Of a stretch of 64,000 nt of DNA, positions 10,301 to 22,693 are shown piece by piece. The notes beneath the pieces are model-generated. The model was not told the DNA's origin. It did not search any database and saw nothing but the letters and a program-made list of their open reading frames with translations. Position numbers and translations under genes: made by a program. The first letter of the stretch is position 1. Every line of letters begins with the position of its first letter. The stretch covers positions 186,001-250,000 of the forward strand of contig CANTUR010000631.1 of the NCBI GenBank assembly GCA_947683625.1, in the 5' to 3' direction. The stretch comes from Mallotus nudiflorus (lineage: Eukaryota > Streptophyta > Magnoliopsida > Malpighiales > Euphorbiaceae).

Positions 10301-12709
10301 TTACCAAATGGAGTCCAAATTGAATGGTTGCTCCTGCTGTTGCTGTTGTTGTGGGGCTGAGTCTAAACCCTTTGAAGAAGAAGAAGAAGCCTGGAAATTA
10401 TTTGAACTTAAGTCAGTAGTACTCCCAAACTGAGGCATAATCCCTTGTGCAAGAAATGATGAATAGTCACTACTGCTTGTAGCAGCTTCTCGTTGATAGT
10501 TCCTTAGCTGTAATGCCCTTAGAATCAAGGAGTTCATCGTAAGATTCGAGCCTAGCAAGCTCGAAGGCCATGATATGGAAGGGAGTGTTGCTGCTGCTGC
10601 AGCTGCTTCTCTTGTAGCAGCCCAGTTCATATTCAAGTTTGCGTTGATCATGTTCATATTTACATTGTTTTCATTGTTGTAAGATTCTGTTGACATGTGA
10701 TTGAACCCACTAGGTGATGAACTCACAATGCTGTTTAAGTTTGGTAATTCAATATCTCCAAACTCATTCGCAATCGAGTTGGTATCCAATGGAGATCCTA
10801 AGGATTGCTGCGAAGATGATGTCTGTTGTGGTCTTTTGGCTGCTGACGAGCTCTTTTGGAAAACTCTACAAACTACCCATTCCTCCTGCAAAAATTTTAT
10901 AAGAAAGAAAATATAAGAAATGTTACAGCTATAATTAAACAGCAAAAACTATTCTCAGGTACATTAAAAATGTCTTTTTTTTTCTTTTTTTGCAATTAAG
11001 AGTTGTCCTTTATATTATATTGAATATAAAACTAATTTCTATTTACATTTTATAGTTGATGCTGATCTAAAAAAATTTAATTTGGTAAGAATTCAAATAC
11101 ATATCTCCCATTATGAAACATTTTTTCACATAAATTTAGTAGAATGGTGTACCAATGGTAAATGACATTTTAGAAAGAGGTAAGTTGTGCCAATCAAGCA
11201 TATAATAATATACCTTAGTAGGCTTGAAAAGATGCTTGTTTTCTATTCTATATTCATGCATAACCCAGTTACTTTTTTCACCCCTCGGAGCTCTACCCCT
11301 GTAGAAGACTAGGGTTTTCTTCATTCCAATTAGTGTCGATCCACCACCACGAAAGATTTCTTTGTCCTTCCCAGTGGTTTTCCAATAGCCTGCTTCAGTT
11401 GCTCGATTGGTTCGAAGTCCTGTTGGGTATTTTCTGTCTCTCAAGCTAAAAAAATACCATTCTTTCTCCCCCATTGAGGCTTTTCCTGCATCAAATTTTA
11501 ACTTAATTTAATTGTCACCGTTCTAATCACATATATGTTTCTTCTAGCTACTCTAAATACCTTAACAACAAATTGTGTCTCGCCAATTAAAAAAAAAAAA
11601 AAAAACACAAGTTAAAAAAGAAAGTTTGATTCATATATCATGAGGCAATTGATATATTTCATATCCAATGATTGAATACTATTTTAGATACTTTATATTT
11701 AATTATTCTAATAAAAAAATAGTCAAACGATCATTACTTCTAATAGTCGTGAGTTTGTTATTGTTGATTTGTGAATTTTTTCTTTCTATATAATTTAAAA
11801 AGAGAGGTTGTCTCCTTTTAAATAACCATTGAATTTGATAATATATATATAATAAATATATATATATTATCGATCTAACAATTGAATGTTGGATGTAATA
11901 TATTTGTAGTAAAAAATTTTCTAACTATAATGAATCTGACAAAAGCTATATATACGACTTTGATGATTAAATTTTGTCAATGCCAATGGGCACGTGTAGG
12001 AGACAATGGAAAGGAAGCGTGGGTCGTCTTCTTCCTATGTACTCAAATGTTGAGAAATGTAATTTTAATATCCTCTTTCGAATTTCATATAGATTATACC
12101 CTTTTTTTTTCAAAAAAAAAAAAAAAAAAAGCTCTCCACTTTATCTAAAGTAAAATTTTTTATATAATTTTTAATCAATTTGCTGATTGAGTATTTATCT
12201 TATAATTAAAAAATAAAGAGTTAATTTCCTAACATTATATTTACTTTAATTCTCTACATAACACTAATTTGATTGTAATAGGATGGACATAGATGCATAT
12301 TTTTTGAGACAAGCAAATACAAAGACTATATATATATTGAATATTAATGAACTTATATATATCAAATAAATTTATCAAAATGATGGTTTTGTTACCCCAA
12401 ATGATCACTGATAAAACATACATGTATTTGAACAATAGCTAAGTATAGATGAACAAACAGCACAGATGATGCACGTCCGAAAAATATTTACAAATTAGCA
12501 ACCTAGGTGGAAAAGATCATACATCCAAAACAAGTAGAAGTATATATATATGTACCTGGGAGATCCCAAGGTTCACACTTATTGAGATCAACGTCTACAA
12601 TAGCTTTTGAAGTAAAACCAGTATCAGAAACCTTTCTTGTTAGATAAAAAGTGATGAGCTCTTCATCTGTTGGGTGAAATCTGAATCCTGGAGGAAGACT
12701 TTCCTCCAT
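10301..12709 (-). CDS. NAC-domain transcription factor, NAM/CUC-like group
   Basis: A three-exon gene on the minus strand: exon 1 12709-12556, exon 2 11485-11214, exon 3 10885-10301 with the stop, giving 336 residues. The introns (1,070 and 328 bp) are GT..AG; the first splits a Gly codon, the second is phase 0. The protein is a nuclear DNA-binding regulator. NAC subdomains: A LPPGFRFHPTDEELITFYL (5-23), C around EWYFFSLRDRKYPTGLRTNR (60-79), D with GMKKTLVFYRGRAPRGEKSN (105-124) and VMHEYR, E EEWVVCRVFQKS (143-154). Residues 155-336 are Ser/Asn/Gln-rich with an Ala run and a Gln run near the end, a typical activation region. The usual WKATGK core reads WKTTGK. Three exons with these positions are classic for NAC genes. 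The ATG has G at -3 and G at +4. I see no miR164 site in exon 3. The exact orthologue (CUC, NAC74, NAC100 and relatives) is not settled. Confidence 0.95.
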
Positions 12710-12751
12710 TTCCTTAACAATTCAGGAACTGAAATGGCTCCTCCACCGATG

Positions 12752-12774
12752 TTTATATATAGATATATATAAAA
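12752..12774 (-). promoter_or_regulatory. Candidate TATA region of the NAC gene
   Basis: A TATATATA-rich stretch on the minus strand 43-65 bases upstream of the NAC start codon, which would leave a very short leader. Position is the only support; other TATA-like runs exist further upstream. Confidence 0.35.
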
Positions 12775-12800
12775 GTAGAAGAGTTACAAGAAGAGACGAA

Positions 12801-15800
12801 AGCTTTAAGGCAAGTACGGATGATTCTTGAAAGAAAGAAATAAAGTCTTTAGTGTGTTACATCAAATGAACAAGAAAGAGTTATATCAAGGTTCCATCTA
12901 TCCATAAATCACCCTTCAAGAAGAAGCAGCCATTGCTAGATATGATTTTTTCTTTTTTTAATCTTGATAATTACAGCTAACGCTTTGACAAAAACATATT
13001 GCATTGGACAAAACTTACCAAACTGCCGTCACTGTGGCATATGAATGGAACCTCTGTTACAAAATCACGCATTGACTATGTATAAATGCACGATGAAATT
13101 CAGATTTCTAATAAAATTAACTAATAGAGAGTAACTATTACTTATATATTGATAGATGCATAATAATAAGGGGCGGCCCTCCCTTTTTGAATCAAGTGAA
13201 AATAAATTTTATAAATTGATAATGATAGAATTCGAATTCTATACCTATGATGTCTTTGAAAAAAAGTAACTATTTGATTATTTTATCGTTCGTATTGAAT
13301 TACTAATTTAATGTTTTTTCTTTTTTGAATGTATTAAGAGTTTTTACATTGGGTATGAGATTAATTTCTAGTTATATTTTATGACAAATACTAATTCAAT
13401 AAAATTTGACCAATTCAAATACGATATTTCCTTTTATAAAATATTTTTCCATAAAAATTTAATGAGATTTTACACCGTCAATCCTTGAGTTACAAATTTA
13501 ATGACATTTCAATTTTGTGTTAGATTGAGTGGCAAAAGTTTTTTTTTTTTTTTTTTTTTTGGGAACTCATCAGACGGTTGAGTCTTGAATATTACACAAA
13601 CATTTTAGGAACAATATTAGTAGGGTTTTCTTCCAAGTTCGTACCCAACCACCTTCACCCATTTCTACCCACCAAACCCTATATCTTCCAATGAGAACAC
13701 AATGGGTCTTCGCTACTGTTCCCACCAATATACCATCGACACTCGTTTTCCTCCTTCCATCATCTCTCTTTCTCTCGTGTCCATGTCACACAATAAATGT
13801 ATAAGTATCTTTGTACTCTAAATGTCTTAACTACTACATATATGTATATATATACTTCATAAAAGTAATGTATATATATATATTATACAATATAGGCTAT
13901 GATATATGGATGTTATAGAATACTTCGATTTAGTATACATAGTTTAATGTTATAAGATAGATAATAATTTAATTTGCAATCACATGAATGTGGTGGGTAC
14001 TAAACTACTGGTAGCAGCTAGTAGACATATAAAGAATAATTTATGGGTAATATGTGATGATATAGTATACGTAGCATATGTAAATAATCATTAGCATAGA
14101 ATATATATGAAAAACGACACTTCAAAGATCTTTCATGGGGTGCTTCTATTATAATATATATATTTTTTTTTATATTTATATTATTTTAATGAATATATAG
14201 ACAAAGATTACTAGGAGTGGTTAAAATGGTCACCAACCCACACGACTGTATCCTTGGCAAGCATTTTCGTTGGATCTCCATCCGTCTCATTTGTCTTCAG
14301 AGCCTCTGTTAATTTCAATCCTAACTAGATCTTCATGTACTACTTTCGTCCTCGTGTCTTTCTTTCATTGTAACTTCTAGAATCTCATCATATCATACAA
14401 TTAAAAAAAAAATTCATGTACAATATCCAACAAAATTATAACTCGAGTAAGTTAAAAAAAGTATTCTTTTTTATTTTTATTTTTAATTAAATTCATCAGA
14501 CCAATATGCGTCTGATTAACACCCAATTTATTATATAATTAAATATGACAAATTATGCACAAATATTATATATGGGTGTATATATAATGATACCTGAATC
14601 CACAATGGTTTTGAGAGTTTATTTCAGAAAAAAATTCCTTTCATATTTTATATTCTATTTTGGACGAAATAGAAAAAAAGGGAATAGTAAAAATCTGTTT
14701 TTTTCTCTGTGATAATGATAAAATATTTACCTAATCTATGTGTATATTTCTATTTTTACATATAGATTTGATTCACATATCTATTAATATTAAATATTTA
14801 GATATATAATAAAAAATGGAGTAATTAATTGTGTATTTATTTAGCCTATATAGATTAGTGGAATGTAAGTAATTATTAGATAGTATGGACACAAATATAA
14901 GAATACAGAAAACTGAAACTTTAACACGAAGAAACGACTTAAATAATAAAAATATAAAAAAAATAAAAACACAAATATTTAAAAATGCATACTAATCCAA
15001 ATGTTCGTGCATCACCGGTAATTATAAATGTCTTACTTGTGGTAATAACCATTTACCTATAATTACTATTTGATTATTTTATTGGGTAAGTTAGTTTCTT
15101 ATTTTCAAAGCGAGATGCATCAATTAGACAATATAAATTTATAACTATATATGCAACTTGGTGCCAATCTAACGTTGTTTTCTTTATCATATGTTGACCA
15201 ATTCCTTAAATCAGAAAATAAATATTTTTAACGGATAGAAAAAGAAAAGAAAAATTGTTATTTTTTTACATGTTGACGATATTTATTAGGCAAGTGTTTT
15301 ATTTTATCGTAGCTACTTGCATAGTTACATCAAAGTTTAAGAAATCAGTTCAAGAATACCTATTTTGACGTTGATCAAATCATAGCAAATGACTTGGGTA
15401 TGTTGGTCCACGTAACTTGGTTTCTATTGTCATGTTATGTTAATACGGTGCAACCTTAATAAGGAGACTGTAAAGCTTACTAAATTTTGATATTGTAACG
15501 TAGTTCTTGCAATTGATAATGCAATAAAAACAATCATTGCATTTCAAAAATCAAAATTATTAGATATGTTATATTTTAAAACAATATTAATTTTATTATG
15601 AATTATTTAAAAAAGTTATTTTGTTATTTATTTTTTAATAAAGATATAATTTAAATGAAAATAAATTCAAATTACCTATTAATTCAAAACAAAACTCACA
15701 AATAGAATCAATAGAAACTAGAATTGATAAGAACTAAAATAGCTACTTGTTCTTAATTTTTAAATCCCACCAAATGCCTAATAACTATTTGATAAAAAAA

Positions 15801-16553
15801 GGCGATTAACTCTTATTATCTACTAAATCAAATACCCTCTTAGAATAGAATATATATACCCAAAAAAAAAAAAAGAAATTGATGGATACATGGTATAATT
15901 CAAAAATATTTAGGGATAATAATCCAAAATTTTCATGTTACGAGGGGGTCGACAAAAATGAAAATAAAAATTCCATGTTGGGCTTGAGAGCGGATTCTGT
16001 TTGTTTGAGAATGGGCCTATCTAAGTTTCTGTTTATTTTGTGTTAGTTACTGTTTGAAGTTATTGGGCTAGCAATGCAGCCCTTTCTTTTTAGGGATTTT
16101 TTTAGAAATCTATATATATATATTTTCAAATATATGATTGACTAAAAAAAATTTTAAAAACACATAAATAAGGCATTTTTTTTCTTCTTTTCTCTGCTCT
16201 TTTTTTTTTTCCTTTCTCTTTCGGCGTTAGATTCCATCATTATATTAAAAAAAAAAAACCCACATTTTTTTTTGTCATTATTTTCAAGAAAAAAATGGTA
16301 AAAATAAATAAAAAAAGAAAAAAATAAAGATGAACAGCAAAAAAGTTAGACGTGAAAAAAAAATAAAGCATAAAATGAACATGAAAAAATTTTGATCAAA
16401 CCAAGTAATGGCCTATAATTTTCCCTTAGCTTAATAACTTTCAAATTAAAATGGGATTTTTACTAAAATATTCAAAAAACTACTTTCATTTTTTTTAAAA
16501 AAAAAAAAAAAACCACAACTTTCAATCTATTCTAAAAATTATCACAAAACGGC
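12801..16553. other. NAC upstream region, no gene found
   Basis: AT-rich with no supported coding sequence. It holds a T-run at about 13538-13560, several short A-runs (for example 15.87, 16.24 and 16.50 kb) and TA-rich words. It probably contains the NAC promoter and degraded repeats, but I can assign nothing specific. Confidence 0.5.
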
Positions 16554-19490
16554 AGCTGGTAGAAAGAGGAGAAACACAATCCAGAAAATTCAGAATTCAA
16601 ATGGAATTTGGTGTGATGACGATGAAGAGATTGCTCAAATTTTTTCATATTACTTCAGTGATTTGTTCTCTTCAAATGTTGATTTAAACATGGATAGAGT
16701 CATTGCTTCTATGGACAAATGCTTAGATGATCAGATGGTAAATTCACTTGATCAGCCTTTCACTTGGTCCTCGACATTTTAAATAATGATGTATTTCCTG
16801 AGATAATTAACCAGACTTATATTTCTCTCATTCCAAAAACTAAAAATTCTATAAGTCCTAAAAATTTTTGATCCATTAATCTGTATAATGTCATTTTTAA
16901 AATTATTATTAAGACTTTAGCAAATAGGATCAAATTGTTTCTCTCTCATTTGATTCATGAGACTCGGTCGGCTTTTGTACCTGGTCGATAAATTCTTAAT
17001 AATGGTTTCCTTGCTCTTGAAATTTTTCATTTTAAAAAAAATAAAAAAATCTGGTTCCAAAGGTCATTATGCTCTTAAGTTTGATACGAGTAAAGCATAT
17101 GACAAAGTATAATGTTCTTTTCTTAGGAAAATCTTGGAAAAAATGCACTTTCCCCCTCGTATGTTAGATGTTAGCATATCCTGTGTGTCTTCTGTCTCTT
17201 ATTCTATTCTAACCAATAGCACTCTAGGTGAATTTTTTAAACCATCTAGAGGGTTGCATCAGGAGATCCCCCTATGTCCCTATCTTTTTCTTCTTTGTGC
17301 AGAGGGTCTCTCCTGCTTAATTAGAAAAGCAGAAACTGGTAAGTTGCCCCATGGTGTTAAAATTTGCAGAAAAGCTCCAAAAGTATCTCATCTTTTTCTT
17401 TGCAGATGATAGCATCATCTCTGGGAGAGCCACTAACCAAGAGCTTCAAACTATGGGTGACATTCTTCGATGCTATGAACATATGGGTAGAAGATAAATT
17501 TTGATAAATCAGAGAGTTCTTATAGTGCAAATTTATCTTCTGACCGTTGTGCTTTGCTTAATTCTTGTATTGGTGTTAGACAGGTTGATAAACATGCTAA
17601 GTTCCTGGGCCTCCCATCAGCGATTTCACGCTAAAAAAATCTTTTATTTCAGGATGTGGTAGATAGAATTAAAAAGAAGCTAGCCTCGTGGAAGGAGACA
17701 TCATTATAGCTGGAAGAGAGACGCTGATTAAATCAGTTGCCAATCAATTCCAGTTTATTTGATGAGCTGTTTTAAGCTCCTAGTCCAGATTTATAATGAG
17801 ATCAATTCTTTGCTAGCGAATTTTTGGTGGGGCAAGTGAACTGAAGGTAAAACTCTCCACTGGTGTCCTTGGGAAAATTTGTGTAAAGCGAAAGCAAACG
17901 GTGGGATGGGTTTTAGGAATAATAGTGCTTTTAATGCTATGATGTTAGCAAAACAAGGGTGGCAAATTTTGACTGAACCCGATTCTCTCCTAGCTCGCAG
18001 CTTGAAGGCTCGATATTTCCCAAGAGGTTCATTCTTAGAAGCTTCAAAAGGTTACTGCCCTAGTTTTTCTTGGCAAAGCATTATTTCAAGCCGAGAGGTA
18101 CTATTAAGACGTCTCCGCTGGCATGTTGGGAATGGTGAGAATATCAGAATTTGGCAAGATGGATGGTTACCAAATGAGCAAAACTTCAGAATTTCTATCC
18201 AAATCAAGCGGGGAACACTGATCAGCGAGTATGTTCACTTATGAATGAAGGACGTACAGCATGGAACGTGAACACTGTCTTTAGAACCTTCCCGATTGAG
18301 ATTGCTCATCAAATTCTTTCTATTCCATTGAGTGTAAGAAATCTGGCAGATTCTTTGCGATGGCATTACATAAAGACAGGTTTTTTCTCTATAAAATCTG
18401 CTTATCATCTTGCTTGCAATTTATCTCCTTATGAGCTGAATAGTAGTCCATCTGCTTCTTCTAATATCCAGTGGAAATGGTTATGGAATTTAATGATTCC
18501 GCCGTAGGTTAAAATTTTTGTACGGAGACTCATGGGTAATCTTTTACCAGTTTTTCTGGAGCTTCAAAGGAGGCATTTACAAGTGGACGTGATATGTCGT
18601 CGTTGTGGCGAGGATGCAAAATCGCAGAAACACGCTTTTCTGGATTGCTGTTGGATTAAAAGATACTGGTATACAAGTCCCTTGCGAATTTCTGTTACAG
18701 AGATGGACAGTCCGGTTTCAATCGTTGACTGGATAATGGAGAAGCATTCATCTCTTCCTTCAGATGTTTTTGCGAGCTTTTTAATGGCTTTATGGTTTAT
18801 TTGGTTTGCAAGGAACAAGCTCATTCATGAAGGTACTTGTTTCGACTATCCTTACTGTCATCAACGATCGTCAAGCCTACTCTCTGAATATGTCTCTGCC
18901 AACAAACCACAAACTCAGCCTAGTCACAATTCATCTTCATCGGGTTGGCGCTACCCCCCTCAAGGTGTACTCAAAATTAATTCAGATGCTTCGATTAAAG
19001 AGGGTCGAGGTGTGGGTTTGGGAATTGTTATTGGGGATGAGAGAGGCTCGGTCACAGTTGCAAAAGCCAGAAGAGAAATGTACTACCCTACTTCAGATAT
19101 TGCAAAGGCACTCGCCTGCAGAAATGGAATCCAGCTGGCGATCTCGTTGCAGTTAAAGCAGGTCCAGGTTGAATCTGATTGCCTGGTCCTTATCCAGAAG
19201 CTCAATTCCTCGGTGACAGATTGCTCAAAGTTGGGACTGCTAGTTCAAGATATCAGAGATCTTAGTTGTTATTTTGAATCTATTAAATACCTGTATACAT
19301 CTAGGAATAATAATCATATAGCTCATGCTTTAGCTTCATATGCTTTTGTTCTTAGCTCTGTTGAGGAAATATGGCTCTCACAGCTGCCCTCTAAGATCAA
19401 CCTTCCAGTGGTAACAGGTTATAATGTTTTCTCTCTTTTTAATGAAGTTCTATTTCTCAAAAAAATAAAAATAAAAATAAAAATAAAAAT
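16554..19490 (+). mobile_element. 5'-truncated L1-type LINE (ORF2 remnant)
   Basis: Non-LTR retrotransposon ORF2 remains spread over three frames. The 5' end lacks ORF1 and the endonuclease. It shows the pre-RT segment (RRKRNTIQ, then DLFSS), RT motifs (FDTSKAYDKV, then FFADD at about 17.40 kb after a frameshift), the GGMGFRN and WQDGWLP connection region (17.88-18.24 kb), the zinc-binding segment with CRRCGEDAKSQKHAFLDC (about 18.59-18.65 kb) and a C-terminal RNase H domain. It ends in a tail of AAATA units (about 19459-19490). The domain order is that of plant L1 elements with an added RNase H. Stops and frameshifts make it inactive. I could not find a clear target duplication. Confidence 0.9.
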
Positions 19491-19524
19491 ATTACAAGTT
19501 TTTTTCAATCAATATGAAAAATAA
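18532..19524 (+). pseudogene. LINE ORF2 C-terminus with RNase H domain
   Basis: An open stretch of 330 codons, the longest in the LINE. It covers the CX2C zinc segment near residue 22 and an RNase H domain from about residue 145 (NSDASIKEGRGVGLGIVIGD), continuing to VESDC and the HIAHALAS end motif. In this family the acidic residue of the 'AEALA' motif is catalytic; here the motif reads AKALACRNGIQ, an E-to-K change that should disable the nuclease. The last 30 or so residues are encoded by the AT-rich tail. An upstream stop near 18507 separates it from the rest of ORF2. Confidence 0.85.
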
Positions 19525-19946
19525 TGAATTGATTAAATACAATCTTTAATTCTTATCTTCTATTAAATTCAAATCTATTTCTTCCGGAAACAAAATTTTA
19601 GAATCATAATTTCATACTCATTATAATAAAAGAAACTGCAAATTGTTTTTATTTGTTAAAAATTATTTTCAAAATTCCAGAATCATAATTCCATACGCAT
19701 TGTAATAAAAAATGACCACCCCACTCTTCCTTGATGAGTGGCCACAAGAATTCTCACCATATTTATAACTTGCAAAAACATTAACAAAATCACCGTGGCT
19801 ATCAAATTCAACATCAAATTTCATATTTTTGCCAGCATTCCCCTTCCCTTTCTCAAAGAAACCATTTAATTTTAACATACTATGGACACTGTCAGTTTGA
19901 TCGGCCTACAATAGAAATCTGATAATGAGAAAATTCGAATTTTAAA
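19525..19946. other. Spacer with a local duplication, no gene
   Basis: Between the LINE tail and the Tat LTR. A segment of about 40 bp built on agaatcataattTcata (19.60-19.63 kb) is repeated at 19.68-19.71 kb with a few changes. No coding sequence is supported. Confidence 0.5.
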
Positions 19947-20062
19947 TGTAAGGAGACCCTGAAACTTCTCTAAAATCAACTTGAAAAACCCAAACACTAA
20001 GCCAAGGCCACAAACACCACGTCCAAAGCTAAAATAAAAGCCAAAGTTCAAGTCCATATGAA

Positions 20063-20126
20063 GAGGCGATCGCCTCAACGAAGAGGCGTCGCCTCTTCAC
20101 CCCAAGCATTGATGAGGCAATGCCTC
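20063..20126. promoter_or_regulatory. Palindromic word cluster in the Tat U3
   Basis: Three consecutive palindromes built on the same word: GAGGCGATCGCCTC (20063-20076, perfect), GAAGAGGCG-T-CGCCTCTTC (20080-20098, perfect arms) and GAGGCA-A-TGCCTC (20114-20126). They lie about 100 bp upstream of a TATA-like CATAAAAAAG (about 20228), so they look like upstream promoter elements. The role is inferred. Confidence 0.55.
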
Positions 20127-20819
20127 TTCACACCCATTTTTTGCAGCATTAAATGTCATTAATGACAGTGGTTGGAGGCTCACCTATTGAAGAGTTGGTC
20201 ATTTTTTACGTAAAAGAAAGGAAACAAGCATAAAAAAGCCTGAGAAATAAAAAAAGATAAGGTGAGAAGGTGAGAATGGTTTTTGGGGAATTGAAAAAGG
20301 GGAGAAGATGAGAGGCTTCAAAAGGGGATGTGGGGGTAAGAGAAATGGGGGGAAAAAAGGTTTGGGAATTCAAAGGGATAACCTAGAAAAAACGTCTGAA
20401 AAAAACAGAGAGAAAGAGGAAGAAAAAAGGAAAGGAAGAAAGGTAGAAGAAGGGGAAGAGACTTTAAAGTTTAGGAGACTTGACTCTTGAGAAGAGAAAG
20501 AGACCTCCTTGCATTCAAAGTCATTCATCCATCAACCAAGCTTTGAGGGCTTAGTTAGGAGCATTAAGCACATCCAAGTCAGTGAGTTTCCCTATTTTTA
20601 AGTTTTTTATCTTCATTAAAAGCTTTGATTTGTTGTTATTTTGTGTGTTTTCTTAAGCTATATTACTTATTTAAGTTCATAGAGAAGCATGATTGCATGA
20701 GACACTGAATATTGATTGTTAATATTTGTATATTCATGTTTGTTTCTTATTTATTTGCATGATCGTTAAGTTTCTTAAGATCTAAGAAATGTAGTCTGTC
20801 TCTATCCTTGTCGAAGATG

Positions 20820-20930
20820 TGACATCTCTTCATAGAGATGTTGCCCCTTCATGATGAGGCAACGGTGGCATCGCCTCCTGGTCAGAAGGCAATGCCTGAG
20901 GTGTTGCCTTTTGACCAACATTTTACCGGT
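20820..20930. repeat. Second palindromic cluster in the Tat LTR
   Basis: Degenerate inverted words such as gaggcaacggtggcatcgcctc and aggcaatgcct that share the GAGGC/GCCTC theme of the cluster at 20.06 kb. Confidence 0.45.
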
Positions 20931-21818
20931 TCCTATTTTAATTTTTAGCTATTATCTTGTATGTTTGGCATAATTTCTTTATCTAATCTGTTATATTTTT
21001 TGATTGTATGTATGATTGTTATGTTTGATCAATATTGTTTCCATGTTATACTATTGTGTTATCTAATGGACTATTTGTGAGTTTATTTTTATACTTTATT
21101 ATTTTTTATATTTTTTTGTAATTATTATTTGTGAATGATTTATAAATATTTTTGTTGTTTGTGAGATAGAACTAACTCATATTTATTGTAGGAATTATGT
21201 TGTGATTACTAAGTATTAGATTATTGCTTTATTAATTAATTCTTAAGAGTTTTGATTTATATAATTAATTAGTTTATTTTCGATTTATTTTTGGTTTATG
21301 TATAGTTTATTCTTAGTGTTTTTACATTTATTTACACCAAAAGTTGTAATCCTTAATCCCAATCCCTTTTATTTGGAATGAATGGTTATAAATTATTTTT
21401 ATTTGTTTTATTTTATTTTTGTATTTAGCTAACGGGGATATAAGCATGAAATGGGACTAGTGTGTAAATTTGGAATAAAATATAAAATTAGAAAACCAAT
21501 CGTGATTAACATGTTAATAAGGAAATAATTTAATAAATCAAAGGTAATAAAATACAAAACACACACACAGGCCAATTGCAAGGTTGGGTGGGAATTTCAA
21601 AAGCCCATACCTAGTTCTCGAACCCAATTTTTGATGATGACTTCTGGGAACCTCCATGGAATCTAGTTGCTATACAATGTATCTCAGCTTTCATCCAGGT
21701 GGTGAATTCATCTCCATTTTGGGCCCCAAGCCCACTATGTATTTCCTAATGAGCCACGAGCTCGCACGGTGTTGTGGTCACTAACACTTGGGCACGCGAC
21801 CAAAATCGCCGCCTACAG

Positions 21819-21838
21819 TGGTGACTCCACTGGGGATA
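21819..21838 (+). promoter_or_regulatory. Primer binding site, tRNA-Arg type (Tat element)
   Basis: TGGTGACTCCACTGGGGATA matches the complement of the 3' end of plant tRNA-Arg(ACG), recalled as ...CCCCAGTGGAGTCGCCA, with one mismatch. It lies one base after the LTR end. tRNA-Arg priming is usual in the Tat/Ogre group. Confidence 0.85.
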
Positions 21839-22693
21839 GAGAAACTGATTCCAAGTGTTTTGTAATTTATCATCTTTGATTATTTCTTTATTTCCTTCAC
21901 AAAGTTTGCATTTACTACACGTTTCCACATAATGTACTCCAAGTCCCAAATAAATCGATAATGATTTTTGCTTTGCTGCCTGTGTTTCATTTAAACATGG
22001 TGGTAAGCTATTTGATTATTATCACTCATGGCACATACCTATCCGCGTCGCATAGAACCTTAAGTGAGGAGACGTAATGGATGTATATAGCTGTGGGAGC
22101 CAAAACTTATTACCCAAGACTCAGCTCATGTAATGACCTAGCAATTTCCACTAGGATTTTTTTTCCAAATGCATGTGTTTTATGCCATATGGTAATCCTT
22201 TAAATAAGGCCTAAGCTCATTTTAAATAAACCTTGACAAGATGGGCCTCTCATGCCTATTATTAACTCATTTTAAAGGAATCTTGACAAGGTGGGCCTTC
22301 GATACCATTCTTGGTCCATTTAAAATGGACTTTGGAATAATTTGGAGGAGTTACCACTTGTCTGTATCATCTTGAGAGTTATCTTGCATCCGTTAGTTAT
22401 ATTATCCCCCGTTGATAATCACAACCCAGAATAAAAGTCCTAGGATAAGGAACTCGCCATTAAACACGTGTGTGGGAGAAATAAGGGTGGAGATACCATT
22501 TGTGAGCCTTTTTTTGTCCTTTGATACATGTATATATGTTTTTTCTTTCTTTTTACTAATAAGTTTGCATTTCATGCATACACGTCATGCATGTTTCTGA
22601 CCCTTAATAATTGCAGATATAGATCCATAGTAGTCTACCGGTTAGAAACGGTCTGATACCAGTCGCCTGGTTAGAGTCTGTAGAGAGATCCAG

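Larger units (their letters stand above)
19947..21817 (+). mobile_element. 5' LTR of the Tat-lineage gypsy element
   Basis: Proposed limits TGTAAGGAGACC and GCCTACA give inverted termini (TGTA/TACA). The 3' limit is firm, because a tRNA-Arg primer site follows after one base. The 5' limit is an inference from the termini and the 1,871-bp length; no matching 3' LTR was found. The LTR holds a palindrome cluster about 115 bp from its start, a purine-rich block near 20.3-20.47 kb and a second palindrome-like cluster at 20.82-20.93 kb. Confidence 0.65.

Noticed and set aside
10560..10640. Possible miR164 pairing in NAC exon 3
   Set aside because: Only a chance GAGAAGCAGC-like word on the sense strand, which resembles the miRNA and not its target.
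10251..10916. Plus-strand frames opposite the NAC third exon
   Set aside because: Cys- and Met-rich mirror readings of the Gln/Ser-rich exon; no support of their own.
20308..20490. Lys/Glu/Arg-rich frame of 60 codons in the Tat LTR
   Set aside because: Purine-rich low-complexity sequence within the LTR.
21819..21838. tRNA-like sequence in the Tat element
   Set aside because: It matches only the 3' end of tRNA-Arg, as expected for a primer binding site; no cloverleaf.
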